From: an uncultured Phascolarctobacterium sp.
GTDB lineage: Bacteria; Bacillota; Negativicutes; Acidaminococcales; Acidaminococcaceae
Length of the DNA: 64,000 nucleotides
Reading direction: 5' to 3'
Assembly (NCBI RefSeq): GCF_937920985.1
Contig: NZ_CALDXR010000027.1
Location: forward strand, 1 to 64,000
Made by a program: the position numbers and the translations under genes. This document shows positions 41,619-50,709 of the stretch, piece after piece (position 1 is the first letter of the stretch; each line of letters begins with the position of its first letter). Under the pieces are notes generated by a model that saw only the letters and a list, made by a program, of their open reading frames with translations, had not been told where the DNA came from and did not search any database.

Positions 41619-42947
41619 ATGAGTGATAAAAATAAAACCTACTGTCTGATAAATTATGGCTGCCAGATGAATGAATCCGATACGGAGCATTATGCAGGAC
41701 AGCTGCAGGAGCTGGGCTATGCGCCTAATCCTGATTTTCATACCGCAGATATAATTATTGTCAACACCTGCTGCGTGCGCGAAAGTGCGGAAAAGAAAAT
41801 TGCCGGCAAAATTGGCGAATTAAAGGCTGTAAAGCGTGCCAATCCGGATGTAGTTATCTGTGTTGCAGGCTGTATGGCACAGAAGGACGGCGAAAAGCTG
41901 CGTAAAAAGCATCCGCAGGTAGATTTGCTGCTGGGTACTGCTTACGTTAACGATTTTAAACGCTTGCTGCTGGAATTTCTGGCAGAGCGCAAGGCTGCGG
42001 TTTATACCGATCTGACTATTCACCAAAGTGAGTTTGAAGGTCATATGGTACGCCAAAGCTCCTTTGCTGCCTGGATTCCTATTATGTATGGCTGCAATAA
42101 TTTCTGCACCTACTGCATCGTGCCGTATGTACGCGGACGCGAGCGCAGCCGCAGCATAGATAATATTGTTGCCGAGATTGAGGCAGCAGTTAAAGATGGC
42201 TACAAGGAATTTACTCTGCTGGGACAAAACGTTAATTCCTATGGCAAGGATTTTGGCGACAAGGACGCTTTCGCTAAGCTGCTGCGCCGTGTGGATATTA
42301 TTCCTGGCGTTGAGCGTATTCATTATATGACCAGCCACCCGCGTGATATGAGCGAGGAGGTTATCAAGGCTGTTGCAGAATGTGAGCACATCTGCGAAAA
42401 CTTCCATCTGCCGTTCCAGGCAGGCAGCTCCGAAATTCTGCGCCGCATGAACCGCGGTTACACGAAGGAAAAATATCTGGAGCTGGTGAAGATGGTACGC
42501 AAGTATGTGCCGGACGCAACGATTACCACAGATATTATTGTAGGCTTCCCGGGCGAAACCGAAGAGGATTTTGAAGAAACTTTGGATGTCGTGCGTCAGG
42601 TTGGCTTTACCTCTGCTTATACCTTTATTTATTCCAAGCGTAGCGGTACACCTGCAGCCAAAATGGAAAACCAGGTGCCGCTGGCAGTGAAGAAGGAACG
42701 CTTGAACCGTTTGATGGCTCTGCAGAACGAGAACAGCCTGAAGTGCCATGAAAAGCTTGTAGGTCAGACTGTAGAAGTGCTGGCAGAAGGCCCCAGCAAG
42801 CAGAAAACAGTTTGGAACGGCCGCACACGCACAGGAGTTCTGGTACTGTGGCCGATTGAAGATAAGCAATACGAGGTAGGACAGAAGGTTAATGTGCAGA
42901 TTGAAGCTGCGCAGACCTGGCTGGTGAAAGGTAAGGCGGTTGATTAA
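41619..42947 (+). CDS. miaB: tRNA-2-methylthio-N6-dimethylallyladenosine synthase
   Basis: MiaB adds a methylthio group to i6A37 of tRNAs reading UNN codons. The 442-residue protein has an N-terminal UPF0004 domain with cluster cysteines (NYGCQMNESDTE, NTCCVRESAEKK, VAGCMAQKDG), the radical SAM motif CNNFCTYC in the centre and a C-terminal TRAM domain. ACGGAGG precedes the ATG. Its stop codon shares one base with the mutS start. The partner enzyme MiaA is encoded in the same cluster. Confidence 0.97.
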   Translation: MSDKNKTYCLINYGCQMNESDTEHYAGQLQELGYAPNPDFHTADIIIVNTCCVRESAEKKIAGKIGELKAVKRANPDVVICVAGCMAQKDGEKLRKKHPQVDLLLGTAYVNDFKRLLLEFLAERKAAVYTDLTIHQSEFEGHMVRQSSFAAWIPIMYGCNNFCTYCIVPYVRGRERSRSIDNIVAEIEAAVKDGYKEFTLLGQNVNSYGKDFGDKDAFAKLLRRVDIIPGVERIHYMTSHPRDMSEEVIKAVAECEHICENFHLPFQAGSSEILRRMNRGYTKEKYLELVKMVRKYVPDATITTDIIVGFPGETEEDFEETLDVVRQVGFTSAYTFIYSKRSGTPAAKMENQVPLAVKKERLNRLMALQNENSLKCHEKLVGQTVEVLAEGPSKQKTVWNGRTRTGVLVLWPIEDKQYEVGQKVNVQIEAAQTWLVKGKAVD

Positions 42948-45532
42948 TGGCTGCTGCAAATGTTACACCCATGGTACAACAATATATGGCGGTGAAGCAG
43001 GAGCATCAGAATGAGCTGCTCTTCTTTCGCTTGGGCGATTTTTATGAAATGTTTTTTGACGATGCTATCACAGCATCGCGTGAGCTTAATTTAACACTGA
43101 CCAAGCGCTCTAATGGTATGGAAAATATGCCGATGTGCGGTGTGCCTTATCATTCGGTGGACGGATATATCGCCAAGCTGATAAAAAAGGGTTACCGCAT
43201 CGCCATCTGCGAGCAGGTGGAGGATCCCAAGCTCGCCAAAGGCATTGTTGAGCGTAAGGTTATTAAAATTATTACGCCTGGAACGGCGCTGAACGAACAG
43301 CTTCTGGAGGATAAGCACAACCGCTATCTGGTGTTTTTACAGCAGGATCAGGAAAAGGGAATGTGCCTGGCGGCGGCTGATGTAACTACGGGCGAGTGCG
43401 AATGGTTTCTTGACCAAACTTCGGAAAGCTTTTTGAATATCACCGAGCAGCTTTACAGACTGCAGCCTGCAGAGCTTGTTGTTCATTTTACTTCGGAGAA
43501 AATGAGAGAGAAGCTGCAGGAATGGCTGGCTGCAAGATTGCCGGAATGCGTTGTTACGCATTATGACGAGAGTACGCCGGAGGCTGATTATTTTACGCAG
43601 CACTTTGCCGGCAGTGAGGTGCCGGATGAGGTACACAGTACGGTTGAGCTTTTGCTGCGCTATCTGCATGGAACGGTTATGGCGGATTTGAGCCATATTA
43701 ACCGCCTGGTGCGGATTGAACGCAACAGCTTTATGAATCTTGATGTGACTGCTATCCGCAATCTGGAGTTGGTTCGCAATATGACGGACGGCTCGAAGCG
43801 CGGTACGCTGCTGCAGGTACTGGATTTTACCAATACATCGATGGGTGCGCGCCGTCTGCGCAGCTGGATTGAAAGCCCGCTGCTTGATGTAGGCCGCATT
43901 TATGAGCGTCAGGAGGCTGTAGCTGAGCTTGCTGCAGCCGCAGAGCTGCGCGAAGCGATTGTGGCACAGCTGAAGGCAGTAGCGGATCTGGAGCGTATTG
44001 TCAGCCGTATTGAGGTGGGCAGTGCCAATGCCAGAGATTTGGTGGCATTGCGTAATTCCTTAAGCGTGCTTCCGGGCCTGAAGGGCATTCTGGAAGGCTG
44101 TAGCAGCGGACTGCTGCGCAAGCTGTGGAAGGGCCTGCATCTGCACGAGGAGCTGGCTGCAAGATTGCAGCAGGCGATTGTCGATGAGCCGCCGTTTTCT
44201 GTTCGTGAGGGCGGTATGATTCGCACAGGTTATAATCAGGAGCTGGATGAGCTGCATCTGATTGCTGCCGACAATAAAACCTGGATGCAGAACTTTGAGC
44301 AGAAAATCAAAGAGGAAACCGGCATTAAAACCATGAAGGTCGGCTTTAACAAGGTTTTCGGCTATTATATCGAGGTTAGCAAGGGACAGAGCAGCAGTGT
44401 GCCTCCGTACTTTGTGCGTAAGCAGACGCTGGTAAACGCGGAGCGCTATATTGTCCCCGAGCTTAAGGAGTTCGAGAATAAAATTCTCGGTGCCAAGGAA
44501 AAAATCGAGCAGCTGGAGTATTATCTGTTTGATGAGCTGCGTACCTTGATTCGCGGCAAAATCAAGGAGATTCAGGAAACTGCCCGCGCCGTCAGTTACA
44601 TTGATGTGCTGACAGGCTTGGCAGAGGCTGCCTATAAATATAATTATGTAAGACCTGAGCTGAATAATAACGGCGAAATCAAGATTGTTGACGGACGCCA
44701 TCCCGTAGTAGAGCGTTTGCTGGAAAAGGAGATTTTTGTCCCCAACAATACCAATCTGAATAATACCGACGAGCGCATGATAATTATTACCGGTCCGAAT
44801 ATGGCAGGTAAATCAACCTACATGCGTCAGGTAGCGCTGCTGGTGCTGATGACGCAAATCGGCAGCTTTATTCCTGCGCGTCAGGCGAGCGTTTGCCCGG
44901 TGGATAAGATTTTTACGCGTGTCGGCGCCAGCGATGATTTGGCGACAGGCCAGAGCACCTTTATGGTGGAGATGAACGAGGTAGCGCAGATTTTGAAATA
45001 CGCTACGAAAAACAGCTTGATTATCCTTGATGAGGTGGGCCGCGGTACCAGCACCTTTGACGGTATGAGCATTGCTCACGCAGTTATGGAATATATCCAT
45101 GACCGCATCAAGGCAAAAACGCTGTTTGCTACGCATTATCATCAGCTGATTGCCTTGGAAAATGTGCTGAGCGGTGTGAAGAATTATTCCGTTGCCGTCA
45201 AGGAAAGAGGCAAGGATATTATCTTCCTGCGCCGTATTGTACCGGGCGGAACCGACCGCAGCTACGGCGTGCATGTTGCACGCCTCGCCGGTCTGCCAAA
45301 GAAGGTGCTGGAGCGTTCGGAGGAGCTGCTGAAGGAATATGATAATGACAACGGCCGTGTACAGCAGCCTGCAGCTGCTGCAGCACCGCAGGATAATATG
45401 ATGGGCTCGCTGTTTGGCAGCTCTATTGCCAATGAGCTTTTGAAGCTTGATGTTATGAGCATGACACCGATTGAGGCGATGAGCGCCTTGTATAAATTGC
45501 AGGATGAAGCAAGAAAGGAGCTGGGTAAATAA
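42947..45532 (+). CDS. mutS: DNA mismatch repair protein MutS
   Basis: MutS recognises mismatched bases and recruits MutL. The 861-residue protein shows the mismatch-contact motif GDFYEMFFDDA near the N-terminus, a Walker A motif GPNMAGKSTYMRQ (near residue 615), the Walker B/signature DEVGRGTSTFDG and ATHYHQL. Its ATG overlaps the miaB stop by one base, and its stop overlaps the mutL start by one base, indicating tight coupling. Confidence 0.97.
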   Translation: MAAANVTPMVQQYMAVKQEHQNELLFFRLGDFYEMFFDDAITASRELNLTLTKRSNGMENMPMCGVPYHSVDGYIAKLIKKGYRIAICEQVEDPKLAKGIVERKVIKIITPGTALNEQLLEDKHNRYLVFLQQDQEKGMCLAAADVTTGECEWFLDQTSESFLNITEQLYRLQPAELVVHFTSEKMREKLQEWLAARLPECVVTHYDESTPEADYFTQHFAGSEVPDEVHSTVELLLRYLHGTVMADLSHINRLVRIERNSFMNLDVTAIRNLELVRNMTDGSKRGTLLQVLDFTNTSMGARRLRSWIESPLLDVGRIYERQEAVAELAAAAELREAIVAQLKAVADLERIVSRIEVGSANARDLVALRNSLSVLPGLKGILEGCSSGLLRKLWKGLHLHEELAARLQQAIVDEPPFSVREGGMIRTGYNQELDELHLIAADNKTWMQNFEQKIKEETGIKTMKVGFNKVFGYYIEVSKGQSSSVPPYFVRKQTLVNAERYIVPELKEFENKILGAKEKIEQLEYYLFDELRTLIRGKIKEIQETARAVSYIDVLTGLAEAAYKYNYVRPELNNNGEIKIVDGRHPVVERLLEKEIFVPNNTNLNNTDERMIIITGPNMAGKSTYMRQVALLVLMTQIGSFIPARQASVCPVDKIFTRVGASDDLATGQSTFMVEMNEVAQILKYATKNSLIILDEVGRGTSTFDGMSIAHAVMEYIHDRIKAKTLFATHYHQLIALENVLSGVKNYSVAVKERGKDIIFLRRIVPGGTDRSYGVHVARLAGLPKKVLERSEELLKEYDNDNGRVQQPAAAAAPQDNMMGSLFGSSIANELLKLDVMSMTPIEAMSALYKLQDEARKELGK

Positions 45533-47631
45533 TGGCAGAAGAGCATGCCGTCCGTTTGTTGGATACGAATACCGCCAACCAGATTGCTGCCGGCGAGGTT
45601 GTAGAAAAGCCTGCGTCCGTAGTAAAGGAATTGGTTGAGAACGCACTGGATGCCGGTGCGGATAAAATTGAAGTAACGATTTTTGCCGGCGGTACGGAAT
45701 ATATCAGAGTAACTGATAATGGCTGCGGCATGAGTGAAGCTGATGCCAAAATGGCTGTGCTGCGCCATGCCACAAGCAAGCTTACGAAAGCTGAGGATTT
45801 ACTGAGCCTGAATACCTTGGGCTTTCGCGGTGAAGCCTTGCCCAGTATCGCCTCTGTTTCTAACTTTACGCTGCTTACCCGTCCGGAGAGCGAGGAATTC
45901 GCTACCTCCGTACATATTGACGGCGGTGAAAATACGGAGGTTACAGCAAGCGGCGGCAGTACGGGTACTACCGTAATTGTAGAGAATCTGTTCTTTAACG
46001 TGCCTGCACGCCGTAAATTCCTGAAAACCGTGAGCACTGAAGGACGTTATATCAGCGAGCTGTTGACAAGGCTGGCGCTTTCGCGTCCTGATGTGCGCTT
46101 TAAGCTGGTTAACAATGATAAAGAGGTGCTCAGCACTCCCGGTGATGGAGATTTAGAGCATGCGATTAAAGCACTGTATGGCAAGAATGTTGCCGAAAAC
46201 CTTTTGGAGGTATCGCTGAACGATCCTAAGGTAAGAGTTAGCGGCTTTATCGGCAAGCCTACGCTGTTGAAGGGAACGCGCCAGTGGCAGACGTTCTTTG
46301 TCAACGGACGCTGCATCGGCAGCAAAATGCTTTCCAAGGCCATGGACCATGCTTATCAGTCGCAGATTCCCAAAAGCGGCTTTCCCTTTGCTGTTATCAA
46401 TATAACAGTTGATACAGCCAGCGTTGATGTTAATGTGCATCCGCAGAAGAGTGAGATTAAATTCAGTGATGACAGCCTTATTTACAAGGCTATGTATAAG
46501 GCGCTGACCGATGCACTGACGAAGCCGATGAGCGCGCAAAAGACGCAGGTAACGCTGCTGCCTGATTCAGAGCTGAATGTGTTTGTGAAGCCACAGCCGC
46601 AAGCTGTTTCTGTGCCGGTTACACCTGTACCGCAGCCTAAGCCTGCGTATCAGCCGCAGCAGCCTGTGTTCAAAGGCGGCGCGGAGCAGATTTTCAAAAC
46701 ACCGGAGCGCAAGGAAGAGCCACAGAGCGCAGCCGAGCCAGTGTTCAAGAGCAGCGCAGAGCCGATTTTCAAAACGCCGGAGCGTAATGAGGAGCAGCCT
46801 GCAGCAGAAGAGCTGTTGGTAAATGAGCAGCAGCCTGCGCCTATTGTGAAAAAGGAGCAGGGAGAGCAGCAAGCAATGTGGCAGCCGTTTGATGATTTCA
46901 ACAAAACATCTGCAACCGTTTCCTATACCAAGGGATATCAGGAGCCTGTGCTGGAGGTGCATGAGGCGCGCAGTGAATTTGCCAAACCGCAGCCGACGGA
47001 GGCTGCACCTGTGCCCAACAGGGAAACTATTGCTTTTACAGATACCGACAGCGGTATGGATACTATCTGGCCGATTGGTCAGGTTGATAAAACCTTTATT
47101 ATTGCTCAAAGTGAAAATACGCTTTATCTGATTGACCAGCATGCTGCTCATGAGCGTATTCTTTATGACAAGCTGGTGGCTTCGCATGAGCAGATTCCGT
47201 CGCAGCAGCTTTTGATGCCGTTGTATGTGGATATGGCTGCCGATGATATTGCGCTGATTGAGGAGCACAGGGACGAATTCCTGGCTTTGGGTGTTGATGC
47301 AGCCAGCGCCGGTGAAAGCCTGCTGCGCGTAAGCAGTTTGCCGGCGGATATCAAGGCAGATGCTGCTGAAGATTTTATCAATGCTATCAGCAAAATGCTG
47401 CGGGAAATGCGTAATGTCAATGGCAGCGATTTGCGGCAGGAGGTACTGCACATGACTGCCTGCAAGGCGGCAATTAAGGCCGGACAGCTGCTGAATATGC
47501 GGCAGATGCGTCAGCTGATTATTGATTTGTGCAATACTACGCATCCGTTTACCTGCCCGCACGGCAGACCTTGCATGATTGAAATTGACAGCAATCAGCT
47601 GTATAAAATGTTTAAAAGGACGGGCTTTTGA
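45532..47631 (+). CDS. mutL: DNA mismatch repair protein MutL
   Basis: MutL couples mismatch recognition to strand incision. The 699 residues have a GHKL ATPase half (IAAGEVVEKPASVVKELVEN, DNGCGM, GFRGEALPS) and a C-terminal endonuclease domain: DQHAAHERILYD near residue 535, ACKAAIKAG and CPHGRPCMI. The DQHA motif has Asp at the position where Glu is usual. QQLLMP is a possible sliding-clamp contact. The Pro/Gln-rich linker contains two copies of a PVFKxxAExIFKTPERxEE unit (about 378-425). Confidence 0.96.
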   Translation: MAEEHAVRLLDTNTANQIAAGEVVEKPASVVKELVENALDAGADKIEVTIFAGGTEYIRVTDNGCGMSEADAKMAVLRHATSKLTKAEDLLSLNTLGFRGEALPSIASVSNFTLLTRPESEEFATSVHIDGGENTEVTASGGSTGTTVIVENLFFNVPARRKFLKTVSTEGRYISELLTRLALSRPDVRFKLVNNDKEVLSTPGDGDLEHAIKALYGKNVAENLLEVSLNDPKVRVSGFIGKPTLLKGTRQWQTFFVNGRCIGSKMLSKAMDHAYQSQIPKSGFPFAVINITVDTASVDVNVHPQKSEIKFSDDSLIYKAMYKALTDALTKPMSAQKTQVTLLPDSELNVFVKPQPQAVSVPVTPVPQPKPAYQPQQPVFKGGAEQIFKTPERKEEPQSAAEPVFKSSAEPIFKTPERNEEQPAAEELLVNEQQPAPIVKKEQGEQQAMWQPFDDFNKTSATVSYTKGYQEPVLEVHEARSEFAKPQPTEAAPVPNRETIAFTDTDSGMDTIWPIGQVDKTFIIAQSENTLYLIDQHAAHERILYDKLVASHEQIPSQQLLMPLYVDMAADDIALIEEHRDEFLALGVDAASAGESLLRVSSLPADIKADAAEDFINAISKMLREMRNVNGSDLRQEVLHMTACKAAIKAGQLLNMRQMRQLIIDLCNTTHPFTCPHGRPCMIEIDSNQLYKMFKRTGF

Positions 47632-48419
47632 TGCTTACAGGCAGAATTGGCGTAACAACGGCCAGAAATGCGACAGGTAGCGCCGCTGCAGCTCAGGCCA
47701 GGGCCTGGGCGGAGCAGCTGGGCGCAATTTATGTGGATCGTCCGCATAATATGGGCGTAGACGAGCTTATGGCGCAATATGAACTGGCAGCGCTTGTCGT
47801 GGGCGAAAAGGATGGTCCGCGTATTCATAGCGCCGCAGGCAGCTTTGCCTATCATCCGGGTATGGCGGTGCTGCGTCTGCAGCAGCTGAAGCGTGGTGCG
47901 ACGGAGCATTTGCTGACGGCGTTGGACCTGCGTCCGGGAAAAAGAGTGCTGGATGCTACGCTGGGACTTGCTGCTGATGCCGCCATCAACTCGTATATTG
48001 TCGGGGACGAAGGAACAGTTGTGGGGCTGGAGGCTTCACCGCTGCTGCATTTTGCCGTGAGCTATGGTTTGCAGCATTATGTGGCAGAAGATGCAGACCT
48101 GACGGCAGCACTGCGCCGGATTCAGCCGGCGCAGGCGTTGGCGGAGAATTATCTGGCGCAGTGTGCGCTGGACAGCTTTGACGTTGTTTATTTCGATCCG
48201 ATGTTCCGTCATCCTGTAAATGGTGCCAAGGGCATGGAAGCATTGCGTCCGCTTTCCTACGAGGAAGCGCTGTCGGCAGAAACGCTGCAGCTTGCATTGC
48301 GTGTAGCGCCGCGTGTGGTTATCAAGGAGCGCAGCGAATATATTCTGCGCGAGTATGGCTGCGAGGAATTTATCGGCGGCAAATATAGCAGGATTAAGTA
48401 CGGAATAATAAAAAGGTGA
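47631..48419 (+). CDS. Class I SAM-dependent methyltransferase (RsmJ-like)
   Basis: The ATG at 47631 overlaps the mutL stop by one base. The 262-residue protein begins IGVTTARNATGSAAAAQARA, then VLDATLGLAADAAINSYIVG (SAM-binding motif) and FDVVYFDPMFRHPVNG (DPPY-like DPMF motif), which together recall the YhiQ/RsmJ methyltransferases of 16S rRNA. The target here is not certain. It is translationally coupled within the mutL-miaA cluster. Confidence 0.82.
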   Translation: MLTGRIGVTTARNATGSAAAAQARAWAEQLGAIYVDRPHNMGVDELMAQYELAALVVGEKDGPRIHSAAGSFAYHPGMAVLRLQQLKRGATEHLLTALDLRPGKRVLDATLGLAADAAINSYIVGDEGTVVGLEASPLLHFAVSYGLQHYVAEDADLTAALRRIQPAQALAENYLAQCALDSFDVVYFDPMFRHPVNGAKGMEALRPLSYEEALSAETLQLALRVAPRVVIKERSEYILREYGCEEFIGGKYSRIKYGIIKR

Positions 48420-48422
48420 TTT

Positions 48423-49358
48423 ATGTTGCAAAAAACCAAGGTAGTTGTTATTTTAGGAGCGACAGCAACCGGAAAAAGTCATTGCGCTATTGAGATTGCC
48501 AAGCAGTTTCAGGGCGAAATAATTTCCGGTGATTCAATGCTGGTTTATAAAAATATGAATATCGGTACGGCGAAGCCTACTGCTGAAGAACTGGCGGCTG
48601 TACCGCATCATCTGGTGGATATTCTGCCGCCGGATGCTTCCTTCAGCGTTGTAGATTTTAAGGAGCGTGCAGCTGCGCTGATTACGGAAATTAATGCGCG
48701 CGGACATCTGCCGATAATTGCCGGCGGTACAGGTCTGTACATAAAAGCGTTGCTTGAGGATTATGCCTTTAATAATGCGGATGAGGACAGCGAGCTGCGC
48801 CGCAGGCTGGAGGCCGAGGCACAGGAAAAGGGCGCGCTGGCGCTGCATGCGCGCCTGCAGGAGTTGGCGCCGCAGGAGGCGCAGCGCATTCATCCCAATA
48901 ATGTGCGTCGCGTTATCCGTGCACTGGAATCTGCTATGCAGGGCGAGGCTGTCAACCAGTACGGTGCGCAGGAAAGTCCTTATGATGCTGTGGTTATCGG
49001 CTTGGAGATGGAGCGTCAGGCGCTGTACGAGCGCATCAACAAACGTGTGGATTTGATGCTGGAGGCCGGTCTGGAGCAGGAGGTGCGCAGCCTGCTGGAG
49101 CAGGGGGTAGTGCCCGAGTGCCAGTCAATGCAGAGCATCGGCTACAGACAGATGGTGTGGTATCTTAACGGCAGCATGGATTACGCTGCTGCCGTAGACA
49201 AGCTGAAGCAGGCAACGCGTAACTTTGCTAAAAGGCAGATTACCTGGTATAAAAAAATGCCTTATATTCACTGGCTGCATTTGGATGATGAGCCTGATTA
49301 TCAACAGGCAGTGGCAGAAATTTCCGAAATACTTGTAGAAAGTGGCATTTCGGTGTAA
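48423..49358 (+). CDS. miaA: tRNA dimethylallyltransferase
   Basis: MiaA adds a dimethylallyl group to A37 of tRNAs reading UNN codons, providing the substrate of MiaB. The 311 residues have the P-loop LGATATGKSHCAIEIA, the GDSMLVYKNMNIGTAKPT motif, PHHLVDILPPD, IAGGTGLYIKAL and MQSIGYRQM. It starts three bases after the methyltransferase gene. The pairing of miaA and hfq is common across bacteria. Confidence 0.97.
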   Translation: MLQKTKVVVILGATATGKSHCAIEIAKQFQGEIISGDSMLVYKNMNIGTAKPTAEELAAVPHHLVDILPPDASFSVVDFKERAAALITEINARGHLPIIAGGTGLYIKALLEDYAFNNADEDSELRRRLEAEAQEKGALALHARLQELAPQEAQRIHPNNVRRVIRALESAMQGEAVNQYGAQESPYDAVVIGLEMERQALYERINKRVDLMLEAGLEQEVRSLLEQGVVPECQSMQSIGYRQMVWYLNGSMDYAAAVDKLKQATRNFAKRQITWYKKMPYIHWLHLDDEPDYQQAVAEISEILVESGISV

Positions 49359-49437
49359 AATATAAGTATAAAGAGGAGTGTAGGTTTTTAGGAATCTGTG
49401 CTTCCGGAGATAACGAAATGAGTAGGAGGGGCTTTTA

Positions 49438-49689
49438 ATGATTACTTCAGTAAAACCCGCAATGAATTTGCAAGACAGCTTTTTAAACCATGTTCGTAAG
49501 GAAAACCTGGGTGTTATTATCTATCTGATGAATGGCTTCCAAATTCGTGGCTTGGTAAGAGGCTTTGACAATTTTACCGTTATTATTGAAAACGAAGGCA
49601 AGCAGCAGCTTGTGTACAAGCATGCTATTTCCACTATTTCCCCGGCAACTAATATTACTATTATGCAGCCTGAGAAAAAAGAATTTTAA
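49438..49689 (+). CDS. hfq: RNA chaperone Hfq
   Basis: Hfq forms a hexameric ring that binds small RNAs and mRNAs. The 83-residue protein contains the Sm1 region [20 protein letters not shown] and the Sm2 motif [11 protein letters not shown], with the conserved [17 protein letters not shown] between. AGGAGGGG stands before the ATG. Its presence makes small-RNA regulation plausible in this genome, relevant to the candidate at 35868. Confidence 0.97.
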   Translation: MITSVKPAMNLQDSFLNHVRKENLGVIIYLMNGFQIRGLVRGFDNFTVIIENEGKQQLVYKHAISTISPATNITIMQPEKKEF

Positions 49690-49705
49690 TATAGTATAGG
49701 TATGA

Positions 49706-49738
49706 AGAAAAACGGCGCAACAGCGTTGTTTTTCTTTT
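49706..49738 (+). terminator. Terminator of hfq
   Basis: AGAAAAAC-type arm and the GTTTTTCT arm form an imperfect hairpin with a GCGCAACAGC-type centre, followed by TTTTTC. Confidence 0.75.
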
Positions 49739-49801
49739 TCTGAAGATGAATGCACCAGGAATTTTTGCTAATGGCAGATTTGTAGGGTGGAGGCAGGTTT
49801 T

Positions 49802-50695
49802 ATGTTTGACTATCTGGCATTGTTCCAGGAATATCTGATGGTAGAGCTGGGCTTGTCTAAAAATACGCAGCTGGCGTATCTGCGTGATTTGCGCCTGCTG
49901 ATGAAAAGCCTGCAGCTGAAAGCAGATGAAGAGCTGCTGCAGGTTTCGCGACAGCAGCTGATTGCCTATCTTGTACGTTTGAAGCAGGAGGGACGTGCAG
50001 CTTCTACGGTAGCACGCAAGCTGGCTTCGATAAAAGCGTTTTACCGTTTTCTGACGGCAGAGCGTTATATCCGCCGTAATCCTGCCGAGGTGCTGGAGGC
50101 GGCGAGCAGGGGTCTGCATTTGCCGAAGGTGCTGAGCGTTCAGGAGGTAGAAAGGCTTTTGGATGAGCCTAATTTGGGAACCTTGGACGGTTATCGCGAC
50201 AAGACGATGCTGGAGCTGTTATATGCTACCGGTATGCGTGTTTCGGAGCTGGTAAATGTGCCGGTGAAGAATGTTGATATGAAGATGCAGTATGTCATTG
50301 TTATGGGCAAAGGCTCTAAGGAGCGTATGCTGCCGTTAGGCCGTACTGCGCTGCATTATTTGGAGCATTATTTGTCTGTGGTACGTCCGCAGCTTCTGCA
50401 TGGTAAGCCGGATGCGGCTGCAGAGCTTTTTGTAACCGGCTGGGGCGGACCGATGACACGGGAGCGTTTTTACGAAATTATTGTGGCATACGGCAAGAGT
50501 GCAGGCATCAGCAAGCGTGTTACACCGCATATGCTGCGTCATTCCTTTGCGACGCATCTTTTAAATAACGGCACCGACCTGCGCATAGTGCAGGAGCTGT
50601 TGGGACATGCAGATATTTCCACCACGCAGATATATACGCATCTTGATGTGGAGCGTTTGCGTGAGGTGTATGATAAAACGCACCCACGGGCTTAG
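49802..50695 (+). CDS. xerD: Tyrosine recombinase of the XerC/XerD type
   Basis: A 297-residue recombinase; the ATG at 49802 follows GGTGGAGG. The N-terminal SAM-like core-binding domain (FQEYLMVELGLSKNTQLAYL) is followed by the catalytic domain with ATGMRVSELVNV (first Arg), HMLRHSFATHLL (His and second Arg), ELLGHADISTTQIYTHLD (His and nucleophile Tyr). Chromosome-dimer resolution is its likely role. XerC and XerD are hard to tell apart; length and context favour XerD weakly. Confidence 0.9.
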   Translation: MFDYLALFQEYLMVELGLSKNTQLAYLRDLRLLMKSLQLKADEELLQVSRQQLIAYLVRLKQEGRAASTVARKLASIKAFYRFLTAERYIRRNPAEVLEAASRGLHLPKVLSVQEVERLLDEPNLGTLDGYRDKTMLELLYATGMRVSELVNVPVKNVDMKMQYVIVMGKGSKERMLPLGRTALHYLEHYLSVVRPQLLHGKPDAAAELFVTGWGGPMTRERFYEIIVAYGKSAGISKRVTPHMLRHSFATHLLNNGTDLRIVQELLGHADISTTQIYTHLDVERLREVYDKTHPRA

Positions 50696-50709
50696 AAAGG
50701 AGAACACCT

